DNA of 64,000 nt, taken from Lagopus muta. Lineage: Eukaryota > Chordata > Aves > Galliformes > Phasianidae. Below the pieces are notes generated by a model, which ran no database searches, was not told the DNA's origin, and was given only the letters and a program-made list of their open reading frames with translations. This document shows, in pieces, positions 1 through 12,080 of this stretch (the stretch's first letter is position 1; each line of letters opens with the position of its first letter). Location: contig NC_064435.1 in assembly GCF_023343835.1 (NCBI RefSeq), positions 62,692,134 to 62,756,133 of the forward strand, read 5' to 3'. The position numbers and the translations under genes are program-made.

Positions 1-2525
1 GGATCATAAAGGCTCCTGTAATGGACAAGAAAAAAAAAAAAGCTTCCTGTCACTGACATACAACAGTAAAGCACAAACTTCAGTTCTTCTGGGTTTTCGA
101 ACAGTGAGTTGTGGAAACCCTTCTCTAATTTATCTACAATGCCTTTGAATAATGTCCAAGCAGGAAGCCTCACTGTGTGTGTGATTCCAGATGGGAATTG
201 TTATTCTTCCCAAGTGGCAAACACACACCTAAATTATTCACTTCCAAGGTTAAACTCTGAAGGAGCCACCTTTGGATTGGCAATGAAGGTAAGACTATTA
301 CTTTCCTGGAATGACTTTCATTTTTTTCTGTAAAAGTTTTATAACCGTGAATCATCCAAATTATAAGTAGTTGTTGTTGAATGAGCTAAGAACGATTAGG
401 CAGGAGCATGGAGCAAGGTGCCAGCCCCAATAAGGTTGTCTCCATAAAATGGCCAATAACTCTTCCTGAAAACTGTATAAAACAAGTGTTATGCTTTAGT
501 AGGAGAGATCTGAAGTTCAGAGTTTAATCCTTGTTCATTTTTTTTCTTAATAAAGTACACCGCAGACATGGAGATAACATAAAACACCACACTGGAATAC
601 CAAAGTGCAGAGGCAAATGCTTGAAAACTGTGTCTTAATTGAGTTATAGCTAAATGTCATTACAAACTATCATCAGCTTCCAATCACAGATGGTAAATAA
701 TACAGGAACGTGAACAAAAAAAATGCAGAACGCCGTATGAACTGCTCATGTTTGGGTACCTGTTGACTTTTTCCTTATGTATGCAATGAAAACTGTATAG
801 AAAGTGATGGAGAAAATTTGAAGAATGGGAACTATGGTTTTTAATCCAAGGCAGTTGAATATTTTTGGAAGATCTATAGTATATGTTCAGCTGCTTCACT
901 GTATATCTTTATAATGGCATACACGGCAAATAATCTGTATTAAAATTTTCTATGGGCTTAACTGAAGTCTGCTAAAATCAACATTGCTGTTTCAAGTGGT
1001 CACTATTACAGTGAAATTAGCCAACTATGCTCCTTTTCTTTCTACTCTTACAGAATTCAAACAATTCTAGTTATTCACCTATCTTTGATTTACATTTTAA
1101 AGATTTGGTAAACACTGTTGATACTGACATTTAAATGCATAAAATGCTATTCAGAATGCTGAGCACTTTGAAAATGTGCATGCCACACCTCAGGTTGAAT
1201 GATAACCACTGATGAACTAGAAAATATGTTTTTGTTGAATCAAGATTCAAAAAGTAACTGTACAGACACAGTTTTCCCAGACTTCTTTAGAGCGTTTCAT
1301 TTAGCAACACAAAAACTTCTTCCTAAAAATCTAAAATCTATTCAAAATCACTGTAGCTCATTTGATATCACTGCAAAAGCAGGACTGACAGACTGAAGAG
1401 GCCTCAAAAGAGAGCCAAAAAGAATAATTTGGGGAATGGTTTTTGGTAGTGAAAAAAATGAACTGATATTTGTAAGGAATTTTGCTAAAATTCCAGCTCT
1501 ACTGACTCTTTCTCAGTTTCTTCTGTGTCACTCTGTTGATTTGGTAAATGCAGTACATAGGCATCATCATGAAGGAGAACAGTATTCCATTTGTTTTCTT
1601 CCCCACTTTGCATGCCTGAGCTTCTTTTCCTTTTTCCAGAGACCAGGCAGTCCTTGCAAGATCAAGAGCCTTGCAGCTACAAGTTAGATCAAGGTGCCCC
1701 AGACTGTTACTCTCTCACTTCAGAGGAAAATCAGGACATTTGTAACACCAGAAAGGAATGGAGGATGGTAATCCAGCCTATACTTGGGGAAACTGAACTA
1801 CTGCTACCCAGAGCCACTGCTAACAATGCAGAAGAGTTAATTAGCTGTCCCATTTTGTCTTTATAGACTTGCTTAGGTGTGCTGGAACGTGATCTGATAC
1901 ACGCTTAAGGGCCCCTCTTAATCTGATAAGGCATGCAGTGCTTGCAGATTTGGCTCTGGAGAGTTTGTACTCAACTGATACTCCACCCTATTCCTGTAAG
2001 TAACTTCTCCCAACTGTTTCATTCTTGCTTTTACAGATAGTAGGACTTACGCAGTGTATGTGGTAAGTGTTCTCTCACCACTGTGATCCATCTTTGTACA
2101 TCCTGCTGACTTCTTCTCTGCATGGGAGTGTCAGTGGGACAACCTCACCACACAGAACCTCTGCCCTTTCATAGAGATCAAGTTATTTATGTATGGAGAT
2201 AAAAGCTGGTCATATTCTCCTATCTCACATCAGGTTGGCTCACACTTGCCCTCGTGTCCCACTCTGTCCCAGAGCTCTCCTGAGGGTAAGATGAGACAAG
2301 GACAATATGACTGTGTTTATACCAGCAATTTTAGTTCCAGAGTGTTCTCTCAGTTTTACACCAGAATCTCAAGACACTTCATAATAGTCTACAACTTGAC
2401 CCTACAGAGTTTGTATGCCTGCTCCATCTTGATTTTGCCTTATTAGTTTCCATTTTGGCTGCTGGAGAGGCTTCTGCCGTACATCAATTTCACTTTTCTC
2501 TGCTAAAGACCTTCCTCAGCAATGG
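1..2525. other. AT-rich non-coding stretch, no gene recognised
   Basis: I see no exon that I recognise on either strand. The open frames are short (under about 90 codons) and do not resemble known proteins. If SLC6A19 continues leftward from its exon at 6835-7036, this stretch is probably still inside its first intron or holds exons I could not identify. No repeat family was recognised here beyond short A- or T-runs. Confidence 0.5.
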
Positions 2526-2862
2526 ATCACAGAATCACAGAATGCCCTGATCTGGAAGAGATCTAGGAAATCATCAAGACCGGCTCCTGGCTCCACACAG
2601 GATAAAATGGGAGTTAATGCACAAATCTGAAAGTGCTGTCCAAGCACTCCTTGTGTTCCTGTAGTTTAGGGCTGTGCTAGCTACCCTGGGCAGCCTGTTC
2701 CATGCCCATTGTCCTCCAGGTGCAGAACCTTTCCCTAATCCCCACCCTGGCCGTCCCCTGACACATCTCTATCCCATTCCCTTGGGCCTTGTTGCTGTTT
2801 GCTAGAGAGCTGAGCTCACTGCTGCCCCTCCATTCCCCTCACAAGGGGCTGTAGACCACCAT
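2526..2862 (-). mobile_element. CR1 LINE 3'-end fragment
   Basis: On the plus strand it opens with the reverse complement of the CR1 3' tail (CACAGAATCACAGAATG) and runs into CR1-like text such as the GGGCAGCCTGTTCCATG block, so the element reads on the minus strand. It is a 5'-truncated, diverged copy, as is usual for avian CR1. The left end is clear and the right end approximate. Confidence 0.8.
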
Positions 2863-5800
2863 GAGTATCTATATAATTACCTGATCCAAATACTCCTCAT
2901 TTGCACTCCTTTTCACCTTTTGAATCTCAACTTACAAGAATGGACCAGCACATACTTCTCCTAAGATGAATTTCCTAATAATCTCTGTTCTTAATCAGGC
3001 AACAGTGAGGTCTTTTAAGGACTTAGAAATTCTCACCATGGTCAAAGATCTTGTTGTATAAGGAAGTAAACAGCCTTTATAGTCATTTTAACCTACGGCC
3101 ACTTGTTTCTTATACTTATCAAGAAAAACAGTATATATTTTTGTAATTATCACCTTGGCTAGCAAAAGAGGGAAGATCAGGCCATCCTCTGAAGAATTAG
3201 GAGCATTTCTTTATGAAACATTTCCTTTAGAAATCATTCAAAGGTAGTATCAATTTTTCACTTCCAGATAGGAAGCAGGCTGATTTATATTCTGTCTTGG
3301 GCTTCATTTTTTCCATGGCTGAGCCATTCTTGCAAATCTTAACTGCAAAGTGCACCTCCACTCACCCAGCTCTAGCAGATTGGATAGACACTGAGCCTCA
3401 CTTTCTGAGGTAATAAGATTCAGGAATAGCACTATCCATACACAAAGAACTCTCTCCATGGACAGCATGTTGTACTGCTCCAAGTTTCTCAATATTAAGC
3501 CAACTTCTATGGTGAGAGGACATGCCAGAAGTGCTCCATCAACTTCTAGTGGATTTCCTGAGGCCTCAGGATACATACGAGAGGTATTTTTATTAATGTG
3601 TTGTAAAAGAAGTATTTAAACATGGCATGCTCTTGAGAGAGCAAAGGGACTCCATGACCTTCTTTGCACATACACAGAAAGAAAAAGGATGCCTTTCATA
3701 GAGTTACCCAATAATAGTAATTAATACGCTATAAACGTATATAAATAATGAGCAATCTTTCCAGTCTGAAGACCTTCCAGCTGAGATATTGCATTCTGAT
3801 CCTGCTTCAGTACTGTATTACAGAACACATATCTATGCATCTGTAGAACTATTGCTTTTTTTTTTTTTTTCTTAAGAAGAGCAATCTAAGATTTTCTAAT
3901 GTAAAATTGAAAAAAAAAAAAAGGGCTTTCACAGAAAAGGGAACACAGATAAAATTTCAGGCTGAGATGTTTATATTATCATATCCTGAATGTTCAGCAG
4001 TAGTTAGAATACCGGTCCCAGAGAGGAAGCTACCCTGTATTGACTGCTGGTGTCATTGTCACCACTTCATTCAGTGTGTCACGCATGGAGATGAAAAAGT
4101 GGCAACGTTTACTAGAGACATACGTGAGCTGTAGACTTAGAGACTTATTTTTATTGATGGATTAAACATTAAATATACATCCTCTTTTTTATAATACTCA
4201 TCAGGGATGAAACAAAAATGTTTAACAGTTGATTAAATGACATGTTGCTCAATAACGATTAAACAAAAGCTATGTGTAATGTCAGAGATAGCAATCAAAT
4301 GAGAGGAAGTCTCGATCTCATTACACGAGTGAAAGCACTGGGGCAAACACTGCAGCTTTTACATCATGTGTGTATTGAAGTCTAGTTTCCCAGTGGTAAT
4401 GATGTATTTACAGATTTTAAGACTCACGTTATTTTTAAAAAGATGGAATATGCTCTATTGTACTTTTTTATTTTTTACAGTAGAATATAGTTCTTTTTTA
4501 AAAATATGAACTTATAATCTACAGCAACAAAAGCAAATTGTGTAAGCATCAGTTTCTTTTTCTATGTTTGGATGTAGTTAAAATGTGACCACAGTTTTAT
4601 GTGCAGGAAGAGGCAGCCCTCAAATAATTCTGTATTTAAACACAAACATTTGAAAATAAGAGTTGTCTATATAACATTGTCTTCCTATGTACCTCCAACA
4701 AAGGCAATTTTTCACAACCCCCTGAAAAAAAAATCCACCTTCGAAGAAGTTCATTAAATGACAAGGATATATTCTGTAAATCCCTGTACGTCATTTGCAT
4801 TTCATGAGGACTATCAAATGTGCAAATGCTGATTCACAAACGAGATGGACATCCAACTTAATCCTAGAGAATCCTTGCTGAAAATGTACACTCTTGCTAG
4901 CAGATCTCACTGGTGCTAAATGGCTCCAAACTGTAATCCATGTAACTTGTATTTTAAAAACAAAGAAGCTAAGACTGCAATTCTAGACACTTGGAAAGTA
5001 TCTTCATGATGCAACTTACACAACCTTGAATCCACATGTACTTTATGGGATAATCTATGGTTCTGTGATGACTTAGGACTTCTTCTTATCCTCTGTCTCT
5101 TCTCTTCATGTTTCCCCTCACACACCACCTGCTGACAGTAAGGCACCAAGGCCTCAGCAGATCTGAGCAGCCTGCAGATGACACCAAACAAGATGTGTGA
5201 CAGCCAACAGTTGCTGTTTCAGGTAGCAGGTTCTTGCCCTGCCCTTACTGCATTTGGGAGCTATCCCTGGGAAACAGGAACGGGAGCGCCTGAGGGGCCT
5301 GTGCTGCCCTTATTTAAACATTTAACCTTGTAAGGAGAAATCTTGGTACAGGCAGAGATATTCCTTTCTCCTCATTTTTCATATTCCTCATATTTCAGCA
5401 GTGAAATGCTGAAAAATAGTAAAAACCATCTCAGGTGCTGGATTAGCCTGCTTCCAAGTCAACCTGCAAGGTTTTGTCTGGGTTAACTTGGAAAAAGCTG
5501 CAGAATGAGGGCTATGACTCTTCTTGTTCAACGTGTAACCTTTTTGTTACAAGAGCTGGCAACGCTGCAAGTGACCTTCACCTCACTCTGTATGCCCTAA
5601 ACATCAGTCAATGTTTAAAAAAACTTAGTAATAAAAACATTTATGCTTGCAAGTCATCTGAATAATGTGTAGCCAGATGCCCCTGAGTTTGTATCAGTAA
5701 CTCTTGACAAAGCCCTTCTTGATCCCTACTCCAACTAAGAAGATCAATTCTTAAACATCTATGTACATTTAATGAAAATTACTTCAAAATACAGATCTTT

Positions 5801-6834
5801 AAGGCACAGATTTGCTCCTTTTTCCTTCAGGATCAAATACTCCAAACGAGCAAACACTTTACTCATATCTTGGAGTGCAATGCAGATGCCAACTTGATAG
5901 CAGGCAGAACAGACTTTCAGAAAACTGTTGAGAGCATGGCAAGCTCCTGGTGCTGAAGTATAGTTGTATGCATCATCCCCAACTTGACAGCTTGACTCAG
6001 CATGCAAGAGTTGCCCAAAATCTATCACTTGCTAGAGCAGTAGATGTGGGGAACACGTGCAAATGAGTTTCTCTGTCAACATACCTACATTTGGCTCATA
6101 TTCAGCTTTTCATCTGAAATAAGTTACATATTGCTTCCCTTACAGAAAAATCAGGTTTGAGACAAATGTACATGTGTAATACTGTTTCAGAGGGATAGTA
6201 GACACAATGGGATATTAATGTTGTTGTATAATATTTAAGCAATGATCCAGCTTAAGGTAATTTTTAAGAACTAACAGCAAATCAGAGAATTTTAAAATAT
6301 GGTCATTTAGTTCTAACTTGAACCCTAAGAAGTCACAGTAAATTAAATGGTAAACAATATATATTCAGAATTTGAATGACTTAATAACACTAACTTTAAA
6401 ATTAAAAAAAAAAAAAAAAGTCAATTACTTTTGTGCTTTTACTGCTGATATCGTAAATCATTTGCACACTGACACTACAAGCAATTCACAGATCAGTGCA
6501 AGACCAGTGAAGACCCTGTTATGAAAAGATCATTTAGGATCATGATTAGAATTTTAAACTGAGAAAACACACTGCTTACATGACAGTACAAAGCTGTTTG
6601 CATCAATCATTTCTCAAAATAAAAACAGTCCCGTTTCTCTTGTCACCAACATGACTTAGTGGAAGTTTACAACCTGTGAAATAACCTCTCCATCAGACAG
6701 TCTTCTAGAGAAGACCATCACTGTCTCTATAGGAACTGACCTGTTCTAAACAAAGTATTCCACTATTTGTTTCCCAAAAGTGAATTTAAGCCTAGCTTAC
6801 ACACAGCATTAGTTAAGATAAATTAAAGGCATAC
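2863..6834. other. Probable SLC6A19 intron 1, no other gene seen
   Basis: This lies immediately downstream, in minus-strand sense, of the SLC6A19 first exon. I searched it by eye for exon 2, which should encode a membrane segment followed by an LYLEFAIGQ-like motif, and did not find it. A minus-strand open frame of about 89 codons at 5759-6028 has a plausible amino-acid composition but matches nothing I recognise. Poly-T and poly-A runs occur near 3850 and 6404. Confidence 0.45.
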
Positions 6835-7036
6835 CTCCTCCATGGCTCTGGCAGAGATACGGAAACCGCCACACGTTTCCTAAGCCAACACAAAATCCTA
6901 CACATGTCAGCATGTACTGAGCCTTGTTGTCCCATTTAGGTCTGGAGTCTGCCTCTTCTTTCTCAAGGACCTCAAGTTCTGTGTGAGAAGGTATCCTGTC
7001 CTCCAGGCCAGGATTGGGTAGCTGTAACTTCACCAT
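6835..7036 (-). CDS. SLC6A19: SLC6A19 (B0AT1 neutral amino-acid transporter), first coding exon only
   Basis: SLC6A19 is the sodium-dependent transporter of neutral amino acids in the apical membrane of intestinal and kidney epithelium. The exon starts at an ATG on the minus strand (7036) and encodes about 67 residues before a GTATGC donor. The translation begins [18 protein letters not shown] and contains the very conserved stretch [19 protein letters not shown], followed by [16 protein letters not shown]. That second part is the start of transmembrane helix 1 with the NVWRFPY signature of SLC6 sodium- and chloride-dependent transporters. It agrees closely with my memory of human SLC6A19, more than with SLC6A18. 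The remaining exons are not visible in the 6.8 kb to the left and must lie outside the window or be lost. A GTTAAT half-site resembling an HNF1 site sits upstream at 7309-7314; its use is speculative. Confidence 0.88.
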
Positions 7037-9411
7037 GTTTTAAATTTCCTTCCTGAAAAAGCTCCCACAGCAAGGAGTTTGTGAAACAGGCAGCTAGTTA
7101 GAAATCTGCACAAAAAGAGACCATCTATTTGCTGTCTTCAGCTATATGTAGTGAACCTTTGGCACTAAACTTGAAACTGCAGAGCTGTGGTAAAAAGAAG
7201 CGTCAGCAAATCATCCAATTGACCAAGTCAGCTCCAACACTTATTAATGCTTTATCTGCCAAGGTTTTATGGAACAGTCTGTTCATCTAGTATAAGGCAT
7301 TGATTTCAGTTAATGTAATTCAGGAGATAATTTGGCTATAAACTGTAATCACCTATAAGGTCATTGCCACTCCCCTGTTTAAACTCACTTAAATACATAT
7401 ATAACCCCAACAGATATGAAGTAAAGTGATTCCACTGGCCTTGTAAGTCAGTGGAGGCTTCATAGTTTTTTTTTTGTTTTTTTTTTATTGTGAATATAAA
7501 CTTGTGAATCATCATTCCATTCACTTTCCCACAGAATATGCTAACTACTGAAGCATCTTCTTCTTTCTCTGCAAGAGGTATGCTGTTAAATGCTCAGACA
7601 GAAAGGATGGAGAACAAAAGGGATTATAAAATTTACAATTATAAGCATTATCTACTTACCCTCACAACTAGTTTAGAACATCTTGTAAATGGACAGGAAT
7701 CAAAGGTCCCTTCACCTTTTCAATGGCCCTATGATGGTCAGAAGGAAAAGAGAAACACTGGCTAATGAATATCACAGATACCGCTTGGGTTCCTCAACCT
7801 CTCAGTACAATCATAACAACACAGCTCTGTTCTTCACTATTATCAGTAGGTAAGTAGTTGCTTCAGAAAATACATACAATATCTAACATGGTTTATGTCG
7901 TGAGAATTTTGTCAGCTAAGACCTACAGGGTGATCAATATAAAGAACTAGAAGGGATCTTCTATGTCCAGTCCCTTCCAAAGCAAACAAATACACCCCCT
8001 TGCAACATGTCGATTAAAATTGATTTTAATCCCTGTTACTTAAAGACTGATCCAGAATTTCAGCATTCTTATGCCTGCTTTCTGCTTTAAAGAAGTGAAC
8101 TTGTCTCTATTTCTTTTTTTATAAAAAAACTGATTTCCAGTCATATTACATATGAGTCCATCTCCTTTTCATTTGTACTTATGACAGCCATAGGTCAGCA
8201 CAGAGCTGATTCCTGCATTTGAACATCCTCAGTTTTACTTTTGCTAGGCTATATATAGCAAGGTGATTAGTTTCTTATGTGCAAAAGTGTTCTCCATTGT
8301 ATCTCAAATAGAGAAATTACAAAAAAAAATCTTCATCCTTGACATGAAAAAGTAAAACCACATACAGCAGCCCAGGATTTTTCCTGTGCCTTGTAATCAG
8401 ACACAAGTATTTCCTTACCTTTACTTGAAATATCTCTATAATCTTCCTAGTGATATCATTTGCCTTTTTCATGACTTCGTCAGTTTTGCAGATTATCTGT
8501 CTCCTGATTACCATTGGATCAAAGCTTTTCTTCTCCTTATGCGGTTCCTAACCTGCAGCAGAATACCTTTTTCTAAGTTACCCAAATATATTTTAAATTT
8601 AGCCCACTTCATGCAACTCCAGTGCACTGAGTTCTGCCTGAATGATACTCCACTTTTTCCAGTATTTTGGTACTTCTGAGCTTGTGTCATGGACATTTCA
8701 CTAACATGCTACTACTCTTGTCCTTGGTCATTAGTAGAAGAGTGACAAAAGGTCTGTTTCTCAGCTTGAGCAAATGCACCAGTAACATTCCCCTAGACGA
8801 TCATTTCTGCTTTTGGCCATCATCAGATATTTACTTCTTTCTTTATTCACTTTATATCTCCAATTTAGTTCAGCTAATACACAGCTGTGGTAAAGTGGCA
8901 ACTGCTTCACAGATATCCAAAACGACCATCTTTACTGGGCTTCTCTTGTACAGAAGAAGTAATTTTCACTTAAAAGTGAGAATAGGAGAACTTCCAAACT
9001 GCAGCACCTGTATTTCCAGACTCAGAGAAGAACACTGACCTTTTGGAAAAGGAGTAAGAAACTGCATGCTCATCCTGGGTTATTATTCCGCTCGAATCAG
9101 AAGGAGGTGATCCCAGCATTCACACTGTAGGAAATATGAGATAGTAATAAACAATAGACAAAAGCAGTCAGGAAAAGCAAACATCTTCTCCTGATTTATA
9201 TTTCTAATTTCTCTGGCTTGTAGCATTTAGTTCTAGACTTTGTGAAGTCATACATAGAACCTTTTTCAGTATCTGAATCTGGTTATGATAATATGGTGTC
9301 CAAACAATTTCTATCATAGCTACATGTTAATGATGCTATATAATCATAAATCCTTGGTAATTGAGATTCTGTATGGAATTTATTAATGCTAAAATACCAT
9401 AGTTCTCCTTC
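7037..9411. other. Intergenic region upstream of SLC6A19
   Basis: No coding exon is recognised. A stretch near 7930-8060 (AACTAGAAGGGATC, then CCAGTCCCTTCC) looks like a very old minus-strand CR1 remnant, but it is too diverged to be sure. The longest open frame (8667-9038, 123 codons) does not resemble a known protein. Confidence 0.45.
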
Positions 9412-9436
9412 AGTGCCATGCAAGCTGATATAGGTT

Positions 9437-9632
9437 GTTAAGCACTGGAATAGGCCCCCCAGGGAGGTGGTTGAGTCACCATCCCTGGATGTGTTTAAAA
9501 AACATTTGGATGTGGTGCTCAGGGACATGATTTAGTAGAGGGTTGTTAGGGTACTATGGTTAGGTTGTGGTTGAACTCAATGATCTTTAAGGTCTTTTCC
9601 GACCTGAGCGATTCTATGATTATATGAATATA
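9437..9632 (+). mobile_element. CR1 LINE 3'-end fragment
   Basis: The sequence follows the CR1 3' region closely: GGGAGGTGGTTGAGTCACC, then GATGTGGTGCTCAGGGACATG, then GATCTTTAAGGTCTTTTCC. It ends in the characteristic ATTCTATGATTATATGA tail. It is 5'-truncated. Confidence 0.9.
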
Positions 9633-10223
9633 TGATAGCAGGAATAATCTTATCTTCCATTGGGAACCAAATTACTGGAGGGTTAACTGACATGATATGA
9701 AATAAATGATGTGGAATGTTCAGGTGATATGCAAATTTCTCTCTAAGTTTCAATTTGCATCAGGATCCAAGAATACATTTCAGAGTTTCTCTTACTTTGG
9801 TAATGCCAGGCTCCAGCGGCTTTTAAGTTGTTCAACATGTGCAGAAGCAGATCTGCTGGTACAGCACCTAGCTCGACTTTATTGATGCACAGCTAATGGT
9901 GTGTCTCGTCAGCACCGTGCCTCTGCGCAGGACCTGCAGCAGCACTGCCACCAGCTGCGGCTGGCCAAGGGGCTGCCTACATTGCCACCCTGTGGATTGG
10001 AGCAAACAACGTACCGTGCTCTGAATGCATTTGCAGCAATGGCTTATTCCCCGGAGTGTTGTAGGACAAGCTTTTCTCAACTCACACTGACTGCAGCACC
10101 AGGCTGTGCACTGCCGCACAGAGCCAGAGACGCACAGTAATTTGCTTATTCAACAGGGCCTTTTCTTTCGCTCTGCAATTAACTTCTCCTTAGAGTTATG
10201 CAGGACTTTTCTTAGATCACTGC
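9633..10223. other. Intergenic, contains a GC-richer unassigned block
   Basis: AT-rich DNA gives way at about 9895-10135 to a GC-richer block that is open on both strands (79 and 83 codons). The predicted peptides are rich in Gln, Cys and His and match nothing I recognise. It may be an unknown repeat, a remnant exon or chance. Confidence 0.35.
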
Positions 10224-10455
10224 AGAATATCCAAAGTTGAAAGGAACCCACAAGAATCACCGAGTCCAACTCCTGGCTCCCCACAGCACTACCCAAAAAT
10301 GAGACCAGATAGCTGAGAGTGTTTTCCATATACTTCAGAAATCCAGCAACATGTGGCCATGACCACTGCCCTGGCGGACTGTGCCATGCCACCATCCTCT
10401 GGTGAAGAACTTCTTCCTGATACCCAGCTTGAATATGTCTTTCACCTTGCAGGAC
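10224..10455 (-). mobile_element. CR1 LINE 3'-end fragment, diverged
   Basis: The plus strand reads AGTTGAAAGGAACCCACAAG, then GAGTCCAACTCCTGGCTCC, then GAAGAACTTCTTCCTGATA. This is the reverse complement of a CR1 3' region. The left end lies near CAGAATATCC; the right end is approximate. Confidence 0.7.
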
Positions 10456-11300
10456 AATGAAGACCTCAGGAAAATGTAAGAGAGGAAAGTAGAAGAATGA
10501 TACCAGGGATAGAGATGAGTAAAACAGTAAGGAAGGGGTGGCCTGCTTCCTTCTGTGGGGACAGGTCCAGGCATGATGTACAGGGCTCCTGGCAGCACTC
10601 AACATGTTCAGCTCCTTTGGTTCACCTGGCAAGGGCCGGTGTGTCTGGTGAAGGCATAGGGCTATTTTCAGTAGGCATAGCCCAAGACGGTTTTGGTTGG
10701 CCTCCTTCATTCTGAGGTGCAGATACATCCTGATACTCCTCCCAGGTTGACACCTGCCAGCTTCTCCTGCTTCTGACCTTGCTCAGGTCTCACTTGGTGT
10801 TGGCACTCCTGGGACAGCGCAACTCACTAATCCTGCAGAAAACCATCCCCACTGAGGGGACACTGTCATCACTTCTGCGAATGAATTGAATCCATCAACT
10901 GAAGAAACTGCTGGCGCCAGCCAGGGCACCTTCTGGATGGGTGCAGTGAGTGGACGACAAGGATAACCAGGAAAAGAAAGCAAGCGTGCTCTTTAAAAAT
11001 CAAATATTCCTTTACTTCAAAGCCACTGAGAGAAACAGAGGGCAGTGTAAGAGGTTTGCATTCAGACATAGTTTCAGGAATGAAATACAGAATGTTCATT
11101 TCTTTGTGATTCTATTGTCCTTGATATGATACAGGATGTCTGTAACTCTTCAAATATTTTGAGAGTGATGATTACAGAGCATTGCAGCTAAAAATCATAA
11201 ACACCAGGTTTGCTCTCTAATTTTGCTTTACAATACTCAATACTATCAGAATGCGTTTCATTTTCTGACCTTTCTTATTACTGTAGCAAATACTGGTATG
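10456..11300. other. Intergenic, no gene recognised
   Basis: GC content is moderate to 10.98 kb and lower beyond that. Several overlapping short open frames on both strands have no recognisable product. It could hold older repeats that I cannot name. Confidence 0.35.
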
Positions 11301-11523
11301 AATCATAAAATCCTGGAATCATTAAGGTTGGAAAAGACCTCTAAGACCATCTTGTCCAACCATCCACCTACCAGCAATATTACCCATTAACCATGTCCAT
11401 CCGTGCTACGTCCACCCTTTCCTTAAGCACCTCCAGGGAAGGTGACTCCACCACCTTGCTGGGCAGCCTGTTCCAGGGCCTGACCACTTTTCCTAGAAGA
11501 AATTCTTCCTAATCTCCAATCCG
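11301..11523 (-). mobile_element. CR1 LINE 3'-end fragment
   Basis: The plus strand reads AAGGTTGGAAAAGACCTCTA, then CTTGTCCAACCATCCACC, then GGGCAGCCTGTTCCAGGGCC and GAAATTCTTCCTAAT, a classic reverse-complement CR1 3' end. The subfamily looks like that of the copy at 22001-22172 inside SDHA. Confidence 0.92.
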
Positions 11524-11814
11524 AAATCACTTCATGATTCTATAGTATTATCCACCAGTATTAATTAAACTCTTTTCAGTCAGCTTGTACTTCCCAAAGC
11601 AACATATACATATACACATTACTTTTTGTGTAGTTTTGGTCATTTAACTGTTGGTCACATCAATCTATATGTGTCATGGAAAGAATATGCAGATCTGTGC
11701 ATGCCTGTGAAGAGGTGAAGAGTCATAGACTGCTGATGGGTTACATGTTACGGATTGAAGTTGCATTACTGTGAAGATTGTATTTTAGAGACAATCAAGA
11801 ATATGGTAGATTCC

Positions 11815-12080
11815 TGTATGGGAACTGCTGAGTCACGGCCTGAACCTCTGATTGATCACCTGAGGCAAGCCATGAGTCAGCCACAGGAGCACAGGTGAAG
11901 GCAATTCTCCTGTGCTCCTAGACCTATTTAAGAGCTGGCTACGGGGGGGGTCTCTTTTGGAGATTGCCTCTGCTGGTGTTTTGTGGTGAGCCCAAGATAG
12001 GGGTAAGCTTTCTATTTATTCTCTTTTGTTATCATAGTCTACTTTGCCTCACTCTCTTGTTTGTTTTGTGATTATAACAG
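11815..12080 (+). other. LTR-like or promoter-like block with paired TGAGTCA sites and a hairpin
   Basis: Two TGAGTCA (AP-1/MARE-type) sites lie at 11829-11835 and 11873-11879. They are followed by a perfect 11-bp inverted repeat (AGGAGCACAGG at 11885-11895 with its complement at 11909-11919, 13-base spacer) and a TATA-like TATTTAAG at 11925-11932. A G-run and a pyrimidine-rich block come next. This order resembles the U3/R part of a retroviral solo LTR, but I cannot name a family and saw no convincing target-site duplication. If it is an LTR it is an old fossil copy with no internal genes beside it. Confidence 0.3.

Noticed and set aside
10150-10728. Minus-strand open frame of 192 codons
   Set aside because: It overlaps a CR1 fragment and has no domain-like pattern; I treat it as a repeat-derived chance frame.
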